From Lolium rigidum (Eukaryota > Streptophyta > Magnoliopsida > Poales > Poaceae): a DNA stretch of 64,000 nt. Below are positions 1-12,440 of this stretch, one piece after another (the first letter of the stretch is position 1; every line of letters begins with the position of its first letter). Under the pieces are notes generated by a model. It was not told the origin of the DNA. It was given only the letters and a program-made list of their open reading frames with translations, and did not search any database. The DNA lies in contig NC_061514.1 in NCBI RefSeq assembly GCF_022539505.1, positions 337,387,090 through 337,451,089 of the forward strand. The letters run 5' to 3'. The position numbers and the translations under genes were made by a program.

Positions 1-859
1 AGGCATGAACCCACTATCGAGCATAAGTACTCCCTCTTGGAGTTACAAGCATCTACTTGGCCAGAGCATCTACTAGTAACGGAGAGCATGCAAGATCATA
101 AACAACACATAAGCATAACTTTGATAATCAACATAACAAGTATTCTCTATTCATCGGATCCCAACAAACGCAACATATAGAATTACGAGATAGATGATCT
201 TGATCATGATAGGCAGCTCACAAGATCCGACAATGATAGTACAATGGGGAGAAGACAACCATCTAGCTACTTGCTATGGACCCATAGTCCGGGGGTAGAC
301 TACTCACACATCACACCGGAGGCGACCATGGCGGCGTAGAGTCCTCCGGGAGATGATTCCCCTCTCCGGCGGGGTGCCGGAGGCGATCTCCTGGATCCCC
401 GAGATGGGATCGGCGGCGACGAGCGTCTGCGGAAGGTTTTCCGTATCGTGGCTCTCGGTGCGGGGGTTTCGTCACGGAGGCTTTAAGTAGGCGGAAGGGC
501 AAGTCAAGAGGCGGCACGGGGGGCCCACACCATAGGCCGGCGCGGCCGAGGGTGGGGCCGCGCCGCCCTAGGGTTTGGCCACCCCGTGGCCCCTCTTCGT
601 CTCGTCTTCGGACTTCCGGAAGCTTCGTGGAAAAATAGTCCCACTGGGCTTTGATTTCGTCCAATTCCGAGAATATTTCCTTACTAGGATTTCGAAACCA
701 AAAACAGCGAGAAAACGACAAGCGGCACTTCGGCATCTTGTTAATAGGTTAGTTCCAGAAAATGCACGAATATGACATAAAGTGTGCATAAAACATGTAG
801 ATAACATCAATAATGTGGCATGGAACATAAGAAATTATCGATACGTCGGAGACGTATCA
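1..859 (-). repeat. Partial LTR, same family as the solo LTR at 23927-25519
   Basis: This stretch matches about 24671-25519 almost base for base and in the same orientation, so it is part of the same LTR family. The LTR start lies at 859 when read on the minus strand (TGATACGTC...). The outer end is cut off by the window edge, so I cannot tell a solo LTR from an LTR of a larger element. The bases following it (GTCAC, 860-864) would be its 5-bp TSD. It interrupts the decayed gypsy element to its right. Short reading frames in it are not genes. Confidence 0.85.
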
Positions 860-1219
860 GTCACGTCGAAGTCGAACCCTTTTGGAGGGCCTTGTGGCTT
901 CACCCATTTGCAGGTCACGGGGCCTGTCGCTCGAGTCCATTCAGCCACTGCTACCTCCCGATCTCCCGCAGCACCTTCATCCTCGTCACGCCTCAACCGG
1001 GGTCACCACACGCTTGAATTTGTCTCGGTAAACATCCGGGTGGCGATGCTCATATGCTGACAGCCTACGCACCATGTGCGCCAATGAAGGGTAGTCCGCT
1101 TAGGAGGCCACGTCCTAATCGATGATGAGAGACCCACCACCGCCAATTCGACTGCTTCTTTTTCACTTATATGAGCCGAAAAGCATCGGTTCCTAATGGT
1201 CCTGAAGCGGCTGGACGTA

Positions 1220-2399
1220 TTACGACACTTGTTTCCCAGCGCTACGTCGTACTTGCGCTAGATCGGCAATACCAACATCGGAAGCCTCCGAGTGATACTG
1301 CTCATGGAACTGCTCTTCCAAGCTGCTTCCAAGTCCGGATGGAGTTCGGTGGCAGCGATGTGTACCACCCGAAGCCGATCCTGTGAGGGACTGTGCGAAG
1401 AACCTCACGCGCAACTCGTCTGATGCTGAGATCGTGCCCAGCTGTGCCAAATACCGGCTCACATGCTCGATGGAGCTGGAACCATCTGATCCACTAAACT
1501 TCGTGAAGTCCGGGAGCCGATATTTGGGTGGTAGCGGGATCAGTTCGTAGTCGTTGGGGTACGGCTTGGTGTAGCCGAACGTCTTCCTTTTCGGCATCAT
1601 GCCGAACTGATCTTTCAAGATTGCACAAATCTGATCCGCTGTGATGGCTGAAGGTGTCGAACCCTGAAGATTCGCCGGGGTGGCATACTTAACCAGCCAT
1701 GCTTGCTTTTCCGGTTCTAAGCCAAGCTGCGGGAGGCTGGGCTTTGGAGGTTTGTCGGAGTGGCGTACTTAGCTAGCCACGATTGCTTCTCGGGATCAGC
1801 TCTCGACGTTCCTCCTGCCGTTCCGGAGGCCCCCGATATTGCAGCCTGGTTCGAGAGTGCCCGGGCGTTGCGGTCCGGTACGTATGCGCACGCGTATCCG
1901 TGCGGGATCTCCTTGGGTGCCTCGGGTAGGAATTGGTAGTCACTAGGATCACCACCAATCTTGTAGACGACGTATGCCGATGAGTTCGGCAGTTCCGGTG
2001 CTGCCCATGCGAGCAGGCTGGGGCTGGAGTGGCATCTCTCCTTTGAAAGTCCCCAGAGCTGGTCCCGACGGAGAATACCGGTGGCTCATGATTTCCTGGA
2101 CCACGCGCGGAGCGACACGCTCCAAAGTGTTCACCAGGCTCTCGGAGTGGCGGTGCGGCGAATGAGCCACCATGTAGTTGATTTCCTGCCGCGGCGACCT
2201 GGTGCGTTCTTCGACGGGCGGAAAGGTCCACTCCATCGAGTGCGCCTTCAGGTGTGAAACCCTTCCACCTGACGCCATGGGAGCGGGTTCGGTGGAAAGA
2301 GCCGACGAGTTCGGCTTCGAGGACCGCCTTGATTTCGTCATGTTTCTTCTTGAGCTCATCAGGCATATCCTCGTACTTGACCGGAGTGTCTTCCGCCAT
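1220..2399 (-). pseudogene. Gypsy gag polyprotein remnant
   Basis: Two minus-strand reading frames carry pieces of one gag protein. The N-terminal piece (2399-1773) starts MAEDTPVKYEDMPDELKKKH and slips out of frame after about 50 residues. The second piece (1618-1220) contains the typical plant gypsy gag segment, with a P-FTKFSG motif, a LAQLG segment and the LEEQFHEQYHSE segment. Gag forms the virus-like particle in which such elements are reverse transcribed. Frameshifts between and inside the pieces make the gene non-functional. The family assignment rests on my recognition of this gag type, without a search. Confidence 0.75.
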
Positions 2400-2439
2400 C
2401 TCGGATGTAGATGGCGATGCGGTGGATGTCGAAGGTCGG

Positions 2440-2456
2440 TCCCACCGGGCGTGCCA
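2440..2456 (-). other. Primer-binding site of the gypsy element
   Basis: On the minus strand, directly after the LTR end (ACA at 2462), the sequence reads TGGCACGCCCGGTGGGA. This is a tRNA-complementary primer-binding site of a kind seen in Triticeae gypsy elements. It fixes the LTR boundary and the element orientation. Confidence 0.7.
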
Positions 2457-2461
2457 GAATG

Positions 2462-3630
2462 TGTTGATGGTCAGAAACCCACTGGCGGGCAGAGACGGTC
2501 AACACGGTAGAGCCGGGAACAACTAGGGCTGCGGCTGGCCCCAGTCCCTCAGAGCGACGGCCCGCAAAGCCTCCTGGTCGCACGTCCGATGTTTATCACA
2601 AGGGTGTGCCACCTGACCTATACCTGGTCAGGAAGGTGTGGATGATGCCTCGCTTAGTTTCCTGCATGGCATACACGTAAACATTAAATACGAGCCTCGA
2701 TCGGCTCTCAGGTTATCCCGTGAATCGGCTCAAAGAGCCGATCCACCCATGATCCGGACAAGGTGTCCGAATATATGGTGGTCCTGCTTGATCAAGAAAT
2801 AGCTAATGAGATCTACGACGATTTAGGGTTTTCACCGCATAATCGGATCGTCCTACTCCAGAGTTGGGCCTCGCGGCCACGCACGGTGATCGTAAGCCGA
2901 TCCTAAACAAGGCCTAAAAACCAACACGAGGTTGATCCCCGGAACATCCTGTTTAGGGCCAACGAACGACACCCTACGTGCCGCTGGATCCTCCCCCCCT
3001 TTGTAAGGCCTAACTATTGCAGATATTAAACTAATCCTTGTAGAACAAGGAGCAATCGTAACGGATCAGATCTACTAAATAATGATCAAGCGGGGTGCCG
3101 CCCCTACACCTAAGACAGGTGTAAGGGCGGCTAGATATGCAAGGGTTGCACTACGACAGCATATGATACGAAGAACAATGCTAACCCTAACATATCTATG
3201 ATAACTACGTTGCTCGCCATCAAAAAGGCTTCGATACGAGCAACGCATGAACAACATGAAGCTTGTGCTGCCTAGATCGCAAGATGCGATCTAGGCAGCA
3301 TGTTGCTTACCGGTAGAAACCCTCGAGACGAAGGAGTTGGCGATGCGCCGAGATTGATTTGGTTGGTTGAACGTTGGTTGTTGTTTATTCCATAAACCCT
3401 AGATACATATTTATAGTCCAGGGGACTTTCTAATGTGGGTCGTGCACCAAACCGTGCACGAGTAAGATTCTAACTTCTAAACTAAAATGCGATCTAATAT
3501 GTTACAGATACACGGGCAATTAAGCCCAACTTGGTATAAAAGGCCGATTCACGTATTTCTTCCATGTATATTCTTCAAGTCCATCTTGATCGCGGCCCAC
3601 CTGTGACTCGGTCAAATTCTGGTGATAACA
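2462..3630 (-). repeat. 5' LTR of the decayed gypsy element
   Basis: The 1169-bp stretch has the inverted ends TGTT...AACA and abuts a primer-binding site at 2440-2456. A TATA-like TATAAATA lies on the minus strand at about 3407-3415, followed by a likely leader. The outer flank is CACAT (3631-3635). The partner LTR is not in the window. Confidence 0.8.
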
Positions 3631-4719
3631 CACATATAGTATGTCGGTGATTTGGATGTGTTAATATCTATATCTATCGGGCTTCCCATGTTGTTGGTTT
3701 CATGGAAGAGTTCCGGGCGAATGCCTAATACTGACTTGTCGATGCTGGCATTGGCGGTGTACTTATGTAGGTTTCCTCCTTGGAGGGGCTTGTAGTGGAT
3801 TCGCTTCTACACCCTCGTGGGGTTTGGGCTCTTCGAGAGAAATCCCTAGTTCCGGGTTCCCAGGCAGACGACAACGGTGGACATCACTACCTTCTTGGAG
3901 GCATCATCTTGGATGACTTTCATTCACTTGTCCACACGTGCTTCTCCACTCGTCGAGTTTGTGGATGTCGGGGTAGCGACCCAGAGTGGATTATGTTTGA
4001 GCGTCGAGGCGGCGGCCTTGTAAACCATGGGGGACAACAACTTCATGGGGTGGAGCTGTTGCTGGCTATGGCTTGAGCGACACTTTTGTGTCGCTACTGC
4101 GTCAAGGTTGTCGGTTTGGTGACACGTCCTAACGGGGGATACATGTAGTATGTCAACTCGGCGGCCTACGATGTGGTGCGATGGCCGTGATATACGGGGA
4201 AGACTAGGTCGTCTGTCACTGCATGCATATCGAGAGCAAGTGGTGGTATGTAGGTGTGCCTGGCCCGGTAGGCGGTATCGGTGGATCGCGTAAGACACAT
4301 CGGAGGGATGGAAGTTGGGGCAGTGGTTCTGAGAGTTCCGCCACAGTGAGGGTGTGTGACCTAGCATCGTGAGGGTGACGAGGCTGTTGTCGGTGTTGGT
4401 CAATGGTGTGTCAAGTGTTGTCTTCGGCGCATGGTCTTGTGGATCGTCAGCCTATTCACCTATGCAGGACCACCCTTGGTATGCTCCTCCCAGATCAGTC
4501 GCGATGCTTCCTCTCCGGCAGCAATGGGAGTCCCGATAGTTCTGTAGAGTGTGTCACGGGTTGTTTCATGTTTGTGTGGTTGACGCCTTTGGTGGAGAGT
4601 TGTTATGTTCTAGATTCTTCAGTGGGCATGGCTCCATGGTGTTCCTATTTATATGGACGTGGTACTTGTTGTATGGTTTTCGTTCTATTTTTCGCTAATT
4701 AATTGGATTGGCCTATATC
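3631..4719. other. Unassigned sequence, no gene recognised
   Basis: There are open frames up to 159 codons, but none resembles a protein family I know and codon choice looks random. The sequence has the feel of old transposon DNA. I see no LTR ends, inverted repeats or TSDs that define an element. Confidence 0.4.
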
Positions 4720-6790
4720 CATTGCACGGTGTGGCACACCACATACTCCAAACAACTTCGTAGTGTAAGTAGACCATCATCCACACGGCCACATTGGCAT
4801 CTTCGCCATCCTTCATTTTCGATTATTGAGAAAGTTCTTAGAATAAATAATCTTCCTTTTTCGAATGAACATTATCAGTCTGTTTATTGATGCACGTAGA
4901 AATGGCAAAGGCCATCAATTGCCTTATCCTAGGTCTGCAAGTGTTTCTAGTGCTCCTTGGAGCTAATTTTCTCGGATGTTTGAGGACATGCAACTGTTTA
5001 TGTTGGTTGTTATAAGTACTGTGTGAGTTTTATCGATGATTTTAGGAAGTTCACATGGATCTATTTGCGTAAAAAAAGTTTGATGATTTTTCATAAATTT
5101 CGTGATTTTCAATAAAATGTTGAGCATCTATATATTTGACAGAACAATTCTTGGTATCCAATTCGATTAGGGTTGTAAATTTCACAAATTAAGCCCCTTC
5201 TTTGCACATGTTGGAATATCTTAATATGTGTCTTATCCCCATGCTCACCAATAGAACGATTATGTGAAACGCAAACATCGTCATATTATGGAGGTTGGCC
5301 TTTGTATTTTAGCACATGTGTTATGCCTCTTAAGTTTGGGGATGAAGCTTTCCTATATCTTATTAATAGTCTTCCTAGCAAAGTAATTACAAATCACACA
5401 CCCACCAAAAATTTGTGCAAAACTCCACCAAATTATTCTTTTCTTCACATTTTTGGATGTGCAGTTTGGCCAAACCTTAGCCCCTACAATCAAGAGAAAC
5501 TTTAGTTCCGTTCCAAACGATGGCTTTCTTGGGCTATAGTGGTCTTCACAATGGTTAAAATCTGTCTTGACATTTCTATCGGTCATGTCTACGTTTCGCG
5601 GGATGTCATATTCGATGAATACATTTTCCCGTTTTCTCAACGTCATCCTAACGTCAGAGCATAAATTTACACTGAACTTCTTTTGTTGCTTTTGATTCTT
5701 CCTAATCCTTCCAAATCTGATCGGGAGAATGATTTGAGGCATGACCATATGTCTGTATCTCATAATTTTTCACTTGATGATAGTATGCAAGAGACTTGTG
5801 TTACAGATAATCTGGGGCCGATCCCGAGTAAGTGTTGATTCCTTGGACGCATCGGCGGGTGATCCCATCGTATCCTGCTTAGGATCTGGGTTGCCAGGCC
5901 ATGCCGGCCCGCCTAAGCCCGTGTCTCTTTCCGGGAGAGCCAGCACGCGTACACCACGTGGAGCGTCCACAATCACATCCTCATCCGCAGTAAATTTATA
6001 TCCCCGCGTCCTCGGATTGGACCTCATCTTCCGCAACACCACTAAGTGCAACGCCTGATCTCAAGAGATATGGGATAGACTCCGCTGCGTTACACACACA
6101 CACACAAGGTCTCAAAGCGGTGTTTTTCGATGATAGTCATATTTCTTGGTGTAATTTTGGAAGTAGAACCTGAGCATTTGGAGGAAGCCCTCAAACATGA
6201 CAAGTGGAAAGGGGCTATGGATGAACAAATCTTAGGCTTGCAAACCAATAGCACATGGCATCTTATTCCTCGATCACAGGGGCAACAATATCATTGACTA
6301 AGTGGTTATATAAGATCCCGAAGATACGGTGGCACAATTGGTTGATACAAAGCTCTTGTGGTGGAAAATGGATTTAAAATGAGATATGGTATTGTCTACA
6401 ATGATACCTTCGGTCCAGTTGTAAAGCTGCAACTATTCAGTTAATTCTGTCTTTAGTTGTCTCTCGAAATTGGGATATGCCTGAGTTAGATGTGAATAAT
6501 ACATTTCTCCATGCTGTTATGGAAGAAGAGGTTTATATGATACAACCTTCTGGGTACGAAAATTCTCAGCATCTTTGCTATGTGTGTAAACTTGATAAAG
6601 CTCTCTATGGTCTTAAGCCGGCTCCATGTGCTTCGTATTATCGACTATACTATGAACGCCATACCCTCGGTTTCACTCCATACAAGACTGATACTTCTGC
6701 TTTTTTGTACCATAAAAATATGTTATTATATTGATTCTCATGCATATATGTTGATGACATTATTGTCACAATCTCTTTGATGGAGGCTGT
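4720..6790 (+). pseudogene. Decayed Ty1/copia polyprotein (integrase and reverse transcriptase)
   Basis: Pieces of a copia polyprotein appear in the expected order on the plus strand, in changing frames. The first is a GAG-pre-integrase segment (about 4780-4890, LRHPSFSIIEKVLRINNLPF). Next is the start of the integrase core (about 4940-5110, with an FIDDFRKFTWIYL segment). The integrase C-terminal part follows at 5302-5505 (YLINSLPSKVI, FGCAVWPNLSPY). Last is the reverse transcriptase at about 6170-6734 (EEEVYMIQPSGYE, LDKALYGLKPAP). Stops and frameshifts are frequent, so the element is old and inactive. A proline/serine-rich linker is recognisable near 5820-6060. I could not find its LTRs. 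Confidence 0.8.
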
Positions 6791-7266
6791 TGATGTGGCG
6801 ACTTAAAAAAACTACCACAATTTAAAAAATTATAAGAAAACTAACGGTTGTGTCTTTAATTGTTTCAAAAAACACTAATCGAAACATTTACGATGTTTGA
6901 CGCTGTTTTTGACATGATGACCCCACTGTCTGGTTGATTAATTTCGTGGCCTTTGCGGCGGTGGCGGAGAGCGGAGGAAGGTAGTTTCCTGCCGTCCTTG
7001 CTAGGCGGTGAGGTTAGGGTCTTCTTGCCGTCCGCTTCCGGCTGCAAGATTTGTGTTGGCGGGGCAAGCGAGGTAGTGGCGCCGCCTCCGTCCGAAGATT
7101 TTGTCCCTTTGCTCTGTCCCTACTGCGGCAACGCTCACTGCGCCATCGGCGGTGAGCAGGAGGGTTTGTACATGAGTGTGGGCTGCAGAACAACCGCAGT
7201 GGCGCATCCTCGGTGGCAAGGGGACTGGAGCAGGAAGGAAGGTTGAAGGAGAGCGGACCCGACAGT
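6791..7266. other. Unassigned sequence, host of a LINE insertion
   Basis: This stretch continues at 8108-8450 once the LINE between them is removed. It contains a GC-rich block around 6950-7260 with non-conserved open frames on both strands. The AT-rich start near 6800 resembles the ends of Mutator-type MITEs, but I cannot define its limits. Confidence 0.35.
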
Positions 7267-7282
7267 TCTTATCCAATATGTT

Positions 7283-8091
7283 TTTTAGATAAAGGAGCAT
7301 AGCCCTAACCTCTACATCAATAGATGCACACGGCTTTGCTTTATTAAACCATAGTACCAGTTCACCAAAAATCACCTATTACATTCACAGATGAACTAAG
7401 GTCGATACATGGATCAACCATAATAAAATGTGGCACGCAGAAAAGCTATGCATTTGCTATTCTATTAAGATGTCGACATCCAGTAGCGTGAAAAAAGAAG
7501 TCTTGAGCAACCACTAGCATCCGGTTGCATCCACTAACCATATCCTCCCGCTGCTCCGACGGGAGAAGGAAAATCCATTGTTGAATCGAATGAGCAGCTC
7601 GTCGGATAACCTGCAAAAAATTAGTTCAAGTTTGTTTGTTAAATATAATATCATTCCTACTACTCCAAATAGCCCACCAAAGAGCAGATACGCCAATATG
7701 AATCTTCTCTTTATCATTCTTTCCCACACCATTAAGCCATTTAACAAACATATTAGTAATATTAGATGGTGGAGGGATGTTATACATAAGATACATCACA
7801 CGCTAAATAATTTTTGCAAAAGGGCAGCTAATGAACAGATGATTAACGGTTTCCGCAGAATCACAAAAACAACATTTTTAACATCCATTCCACTTCTGTT
7901 TAGCTAAGCTATCTTAGTTAGGAGCACCTTGTTACTGAGGAATCACATAATGTTTTTTGATTTTCAATGGGATCTTTAATTTCCATAGATACTTACGAAA
8001 GTAAATAGTGTACTCATTCATCAAATCAAGATACATAGAATTGACTGATAATAAACCCAAATCAGTAAATTTCTAAACAAACTTATCCGGA
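7283..8091 (-). mobile_element. 5'-truncated LINE (3' end of ORF2)
   Basis: The element is flanked by a perfect 16-bp target-site duplication, TCTTATCCAATATGTT, at 7267-7282 and 8092-8107. The plus strand starts with a T run, which is the tail of a minus-strand retroposon. The minus strand encodes the zinc-binding region found at the C-terminus of plant LINE ORF2 proteins (zf-RVT type), with segments such as CCFCDSAETVNHLF and CPFAKIIWRVMY. Only the last ~800 bp were inserted, as is common for LINEs that integrate by target-primed reverse transcription. The coding part is broken by stops. Confidence 0.88.
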
Positions 8092-8479
8092 TCTTATCCA
8101 ATATGTTGGAGAGGGAACGGTGGATTCGGGGACTGCAGCGCTCAGGGACGTTCCACGGCCGACGTGCCACGAGGAGAAAGGTTCCGCTGCTGCGCGACCG
8201 GATACTCTATCGGTTCTTAAAGCTTGATTGTGATGAGGCACTTCAGCTCCACGGGCAAGCGGTTTCTTGTCTATGTTATCTGGCTGCCTCTTCGGCGACA
8301 AAGGACAACAGCGACGAACCGCGGTTGTTTCGACGCAGAGGATCCTGCAAGTTTGTTTCTTCCAGGGTTTCTGTGTTGTTGTTCTAGGATACCTGTCCCT
8401 CCAGGATGCTTCGGGTGTGTCATCGCGTGCAGTACCAGTTTTTGCTAGATGATATATCTAAGACCCAATTCATCAAATT

Positions 8480-9600
8480 ATCTTAGTTAATTAGGTGCAT
8501 ATGATGAAATATAAACTTGTAGTAAGATGGTAAAATATGTGGCCCAGCAACGAAAATAGGTAAGTATTCCTCGCATTTTCTGCTCCAAAAGAATTCTGAA
8601 CAGGAGAGCATGTTCGAGGTTTATGTCCTAATTTTGTAAGCAGAGATGAAACAGCTGCTTGTATAGCAAAATAATTAAACACTCAAACTAGAAGAATAAT
8701 ACTAGCAGTGGCTGTGCTACTTCAGGTTCAAACTCCGCCGAGTGGTCATGGTCTTGTAGGATTTTTTCCCTTCCTTTTGGAAAAAGATAGGCAAAGCCCC
8801 CTGGTTCCATCGATGAGCAGCCATAAGTCGCACTTTTTCATCATCCGAACAGACTAAACCTACATCGCTTCTTCAGACCTACTGCAAATCTCAGTGATGC
8901 ATAAGATGGGATGCTGGCCTAAGCTATTACAAAACGTCTTCGTGGTGGAGTAACAGGAAGTGCATGCGTGGTGTTAGCTTCTCGCGAGGACTCCTTTTGC
9001 TGATGTCTCCTATTCTCAACCCAACCTCTCGGTGTTGTTCTTGCATTCTTTTCCTAACGGTTGGTGTAGGAGTTGCTGATCAGAATGATTCTTAAAGACT
9101 GGGGATAAGATAACACACCCATTATATATAGGCGGTGGCATATAAATTGTGAGTCAGGCGTATAGCCGATTAGCCGCTGGGGCATTTATCTCGGAACGAT
9201 TTTGTGGTAGTAGTAGTACTTTTTTTTACTAAGATCATCATGTTAACTCAAGTTCAGTGAGTCACAGCGCAGTCTCGGTCGCTAGTCACTTGATTCTGGA
9301 CGCCACCACTTGTTGTTCCTACACATCACGATGGATATTGTACATTTATAATATATTTTGGTGCATGAGACCTTAAATGGAGTTGATTGCAAGCACCATG
9401 TGAGACACCTAGGATCATTTATCGTTCCCTCAACAACAAAAAAAATAGAATCATTTATCCTAACCACATGCGCAACAGTCCAAGTGTGCATCAGCTCCTG
9501 CCATATACATTAATATACTGTGAAATAATTATCATCGGCCAATCGATTTGTGAAGCATGGATGTAGCCCGGCGACGAAAAATAGTAAGGTGCAGGTGATG
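8480..9600 (+). repeat. Diverged duplicate of the carboxylesterase upstream region
   Basis: The block 8925-9400 matches 14194-14758 upstream of the carboxylesterase gene. Shared landmarks are TGATGTCTCCTATTCTCAAC, the CTAACGGTTGGTGTAGGAGT stretch, TATATATAGGCGGTGG and CTTGATTCTGGACGCCA. Short pieces at about 8508-8562 and 9555-9595 match the more proximal module seen at 12476-12640 and 14807-14962. No coding sequence follows here. It looks like the residue of an earlier tandem duplication. Many indels separate the copies. Confidence 0.75.
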
Positions 9601-9712
9601 TAAGCCGTCTCTAGAAATTTAGGGCTCCAGTGCAAGAATGGAGGCTCTAATTTTTTTCAACAAAATATCCGTGTAACTAATATAAATAAAGAATACTTTC
9701 ATTGAGTTATAA

Positions 9713-10519
9713 TTGTTTTTGCGAAAAACACCCCAAATCTATTAACCAATCACAGCAGTACAAAGGATCTCAAAGAAAACTGAAATTACAAACCAGACCC
9801 TGAACCACTCCTCTGTAACCGTCGACGCGGACCGGAGACACGCCGCTGCTCTGCCTCCGCCGCGCCTTCCCGGAGCCTGCAAGAACCTTGATTCATCCGG
9901 CAGCAACGATGCAGACCGGAAGTCGCCGATCTCGGTCTCTGCGTACCCGCACGACGACGAAGAAGAAGAGTGAAGCACCACCGTGAAGAAGTCGTTGTCT
10001 CCCTCTCCGAGCAGCGAGGAAGAAGATCCGGAGCACCTCCTGTACAGGCGACGGAAACCAGTGGCCAAGGCCACAAACTCCACGCTGCACCACCCCCAAA
10101 GCCTCCACAGCTTGACCAGGAGAAAGCAAGCTGCAACGAAGACGAGGTCGAGGGACAAAATCTCCAGGGATCGGTCGCCGCCGCCGCCACAACGAGCCGA
10201 CCAAGAGCACACCCACTCACCGAATCGGCAGATCCGGGAGCCACAAACCTACACAGCCTCCCCGACGTCGCCGTGGAAACGGTGAAAGGAGGGGAAGGAT
10301 TTATTTCACCGAAGCCACGCCATCGTCACTGTCTTCAACGACGCCGGTAGGAACACCACCCTAGACTACCTAGGACCTATAAACACGCACGACGAGGACC
10401 AGGGATCCCCTCCACCTCCCGGCGCCGAACGTCGGCCGGAGGAAGGGGGAGCGACGGATTCGCCGGCGAGACTCGACACGCTGGAGTCCCCTCCTTGTCC
10501 GCCTCTCTCTACTGTTCAC
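9713..10519 (-). mobile_element. Non-autonomous retroposon, LINE-like
   Basis: The segment is bounded by a 14-bp direct repeat TCATTGAGTTATAA at 9699-9712 and 10520-10533, the signature of retroposition. The plus strand starts with TTGTTTTTGCG, consistent with an A-rich 3' tail on the minus strand. Several overlapping GC-rich open frames on both strands (longest 156 codons) do not resemble reverse transcriptase or any protein I know. I therefore treat it as a short, non-autonomous or 5'-truncated LINE-type copy. It lies inside the duplicated upstream region of the carboxylesterase. Confidence 0.75.
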
Positions 10520-10533
10520 TCATTGAGTTATAA

Positions 10534-12440
10534 CTTACCGTGTATTATATCATATAATACTTAGAGATATATCAAAATAAGTTTCTCCAAGACATAACGA
10601 AATTAATCCTAATTTTAACAAATTTAAGACATCTATTTATGAATAGAGGTAATATATTAGTTACTACTAGTCGATGTTAAGAGTAACCCTGACATGTCCT
10701 AAACGTTCTAGATGTCAAACACACATCAAATGGGAAACGACACAAACCATCCAAGCCAAATGGAATGGAACTCAAATATATAAAGGCCGACGGCCTTTGC
10801 TGCTCCCTCGTTGCTTTGGTCACTATTCACGCGCATGAACAATGCAAGTGAACAGTGCATCGTTTTTCTTTTCTTTTTTGGATTTTAAAAAATTCCTCGT
10901 ACTATTTTCAAAGAATTTGATGGTAATTTATCACAGTAGTTCGTCGGTTTTCGTAATAATTTATTGTGCTAACAATATTTGAAGACCTTGACAGTAGATC
11001 GCTGGTTGAAATTGTTAGCTTTTGTAATAATTTGCCGCGTTAACAATATAGTAGTTTTTTTGCAAGGCGGTAACTACCTATAATTTCCAAAATAATTTCT
11101 CGGTGCAGTCCATAAACGTCAACAACAATTTTCCGGTGTCAACTATGAAATAGATCGTTAATTACCTAATATTTAATTATTTGAGGATGCATATTTCAGC
11201 GACGATAAATTCTCAACGGTGCAACAATGTGGTAATTTCAACCTCAAGTTTAGTTTCGGCGGTAAATTTTTGCGAGACGGCAACTACCTATATTTTTCTA
11301 GAAAGCAATTTCTCAGTAGATATATTGAGCATTGCCGATGTCAACTATGAAACACACCACTAACTACCTACTATTAATTATTTATGGCCGCATATTTCTC
11401 CAGCGGTTATTTTGCAACGACGCACAAGGGTAGTAGTTTTTACACGAACCTTCAGTCTCAACCGTGGTTCTAGACAGTAATTATCGACCGATATTTCCTT
11501 AGTACTGCATAATTCTTGAACGGTGATTCAAAGAAAAACCCAACATCCGTCCCCTCTTTTACTAGGGAAAATAACGTTGTGTTCTTCTACGTTAACATTG
11601 AAAAACTATACTTACTTCACCATATGTCACATTTTCACCTGGATGACCTTCTTCTACGGTAACTTTAGAAAAAATACTACCATTTCCTTTTGTAGCAAGA
11701 AAACAAAAGCACTCCACCATCCGCCGCCTATTTCACCGGCACTTCTGCGGTACATCAGGAACCAGATATTGATTTATTTCTACAATATTTTAACCAACGA
11801 TCTAGAAACAAAAGCACTCCACCATCCGCCGCCTATTTCACTAGCACTTCGCGGTACTTCAGCAACCCGGATATTGTATTATTTCTACAAAATTGTAACC
11901 AACGATCCTGATACCAAGGGCGCGGTCAAGTTTTAGATGTTTGTTCAGATGTTTTTGAAAAAAAATCCCGCACTCTTAAACCTATAAATCGTCGTTTTAT
12001 AAAAAGAACGCCACACAGTAGAGCACGCCGCGCCGCGAACTTCCTAGTGGAACTCAAATGTGCATATAAACCGACAACACCAAAAAACATCCTGCACGGA
12101 TCAAGAACGCCCAATGAGATTGAGAGCGCAACGGCCTCCATGTCAGGCTCACCTGCCGCCGCCATGTCCCAATCTCTGTAGCCGGGGAGCATCTCTCTGC
12201 CATGGATGAACGACCTCCGCAAACAGAAAGGCCCCCACCCGCCGTCGGCGCAATCGGTTGATCGACTAAAATCATGGATTGACCTTCGTTCGATCAGGTC
12301 TAGACTAGGGTCAGACTCGGGTACGGTTGGACTTCGGCTGATTAGGCCAGCGTTGCGGGAGACAGAGGCAAGGACGGCTCAACCTTGGGCCTGATATTGC
12401 GAAATGTTCACTGGGTATTTTTTTTGCGAAATGTTCACTG
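10534..12440. other. AT-rich sequence without a recognisable gene
   Basis: The stretch is mostly AT-rich with scattered short frames. It holds the tandem pair at 11701-11909. A short GC-rich part around 12000-12390 has open frames on both strands that I cannot assign. Confidence 0.5.
11701..11909. repeat. Tandem duplication, 105-bp unit, two copies
   Basis: Unit 1 (11701-11805) and unit 2 (from 11806) both begin AAACAAAAGCACTCCACCAT and both end near ACCAACGATC. They differ by several substitutions and small indels. Confidence 0.85.

Larger units (their letters stand above)
860..2461 (-). mobile_element. Internal region of a decayed Ty3/gypsy element
   Basis: This is the sequence between the LTR at 2462-3630 and the younger LTR insertion ending at 859. 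Read on the minus strand it begins with a primer-binding region and continues into gag remnants. No protease, reverse transcriptase or integrase is present before the younger insertion cuts it off. The rest of the element, if it exists, lies left of the window. Confidence 0.75.

Noticed and set aside
9742..10350. Overlapping 100-156-codon frames as host genes
   Set aside because: The whole block is enclosed by a 14-bp TSD with an A-rich tail, so it is a retroposon. Open frames on both strands are expected from its GC content.
10540..10680. Possible Stowaway MITE
   Set aside because: One side resembles a degenerate Stowaway end, but I could not find a matching inverted partner with TA duplications.
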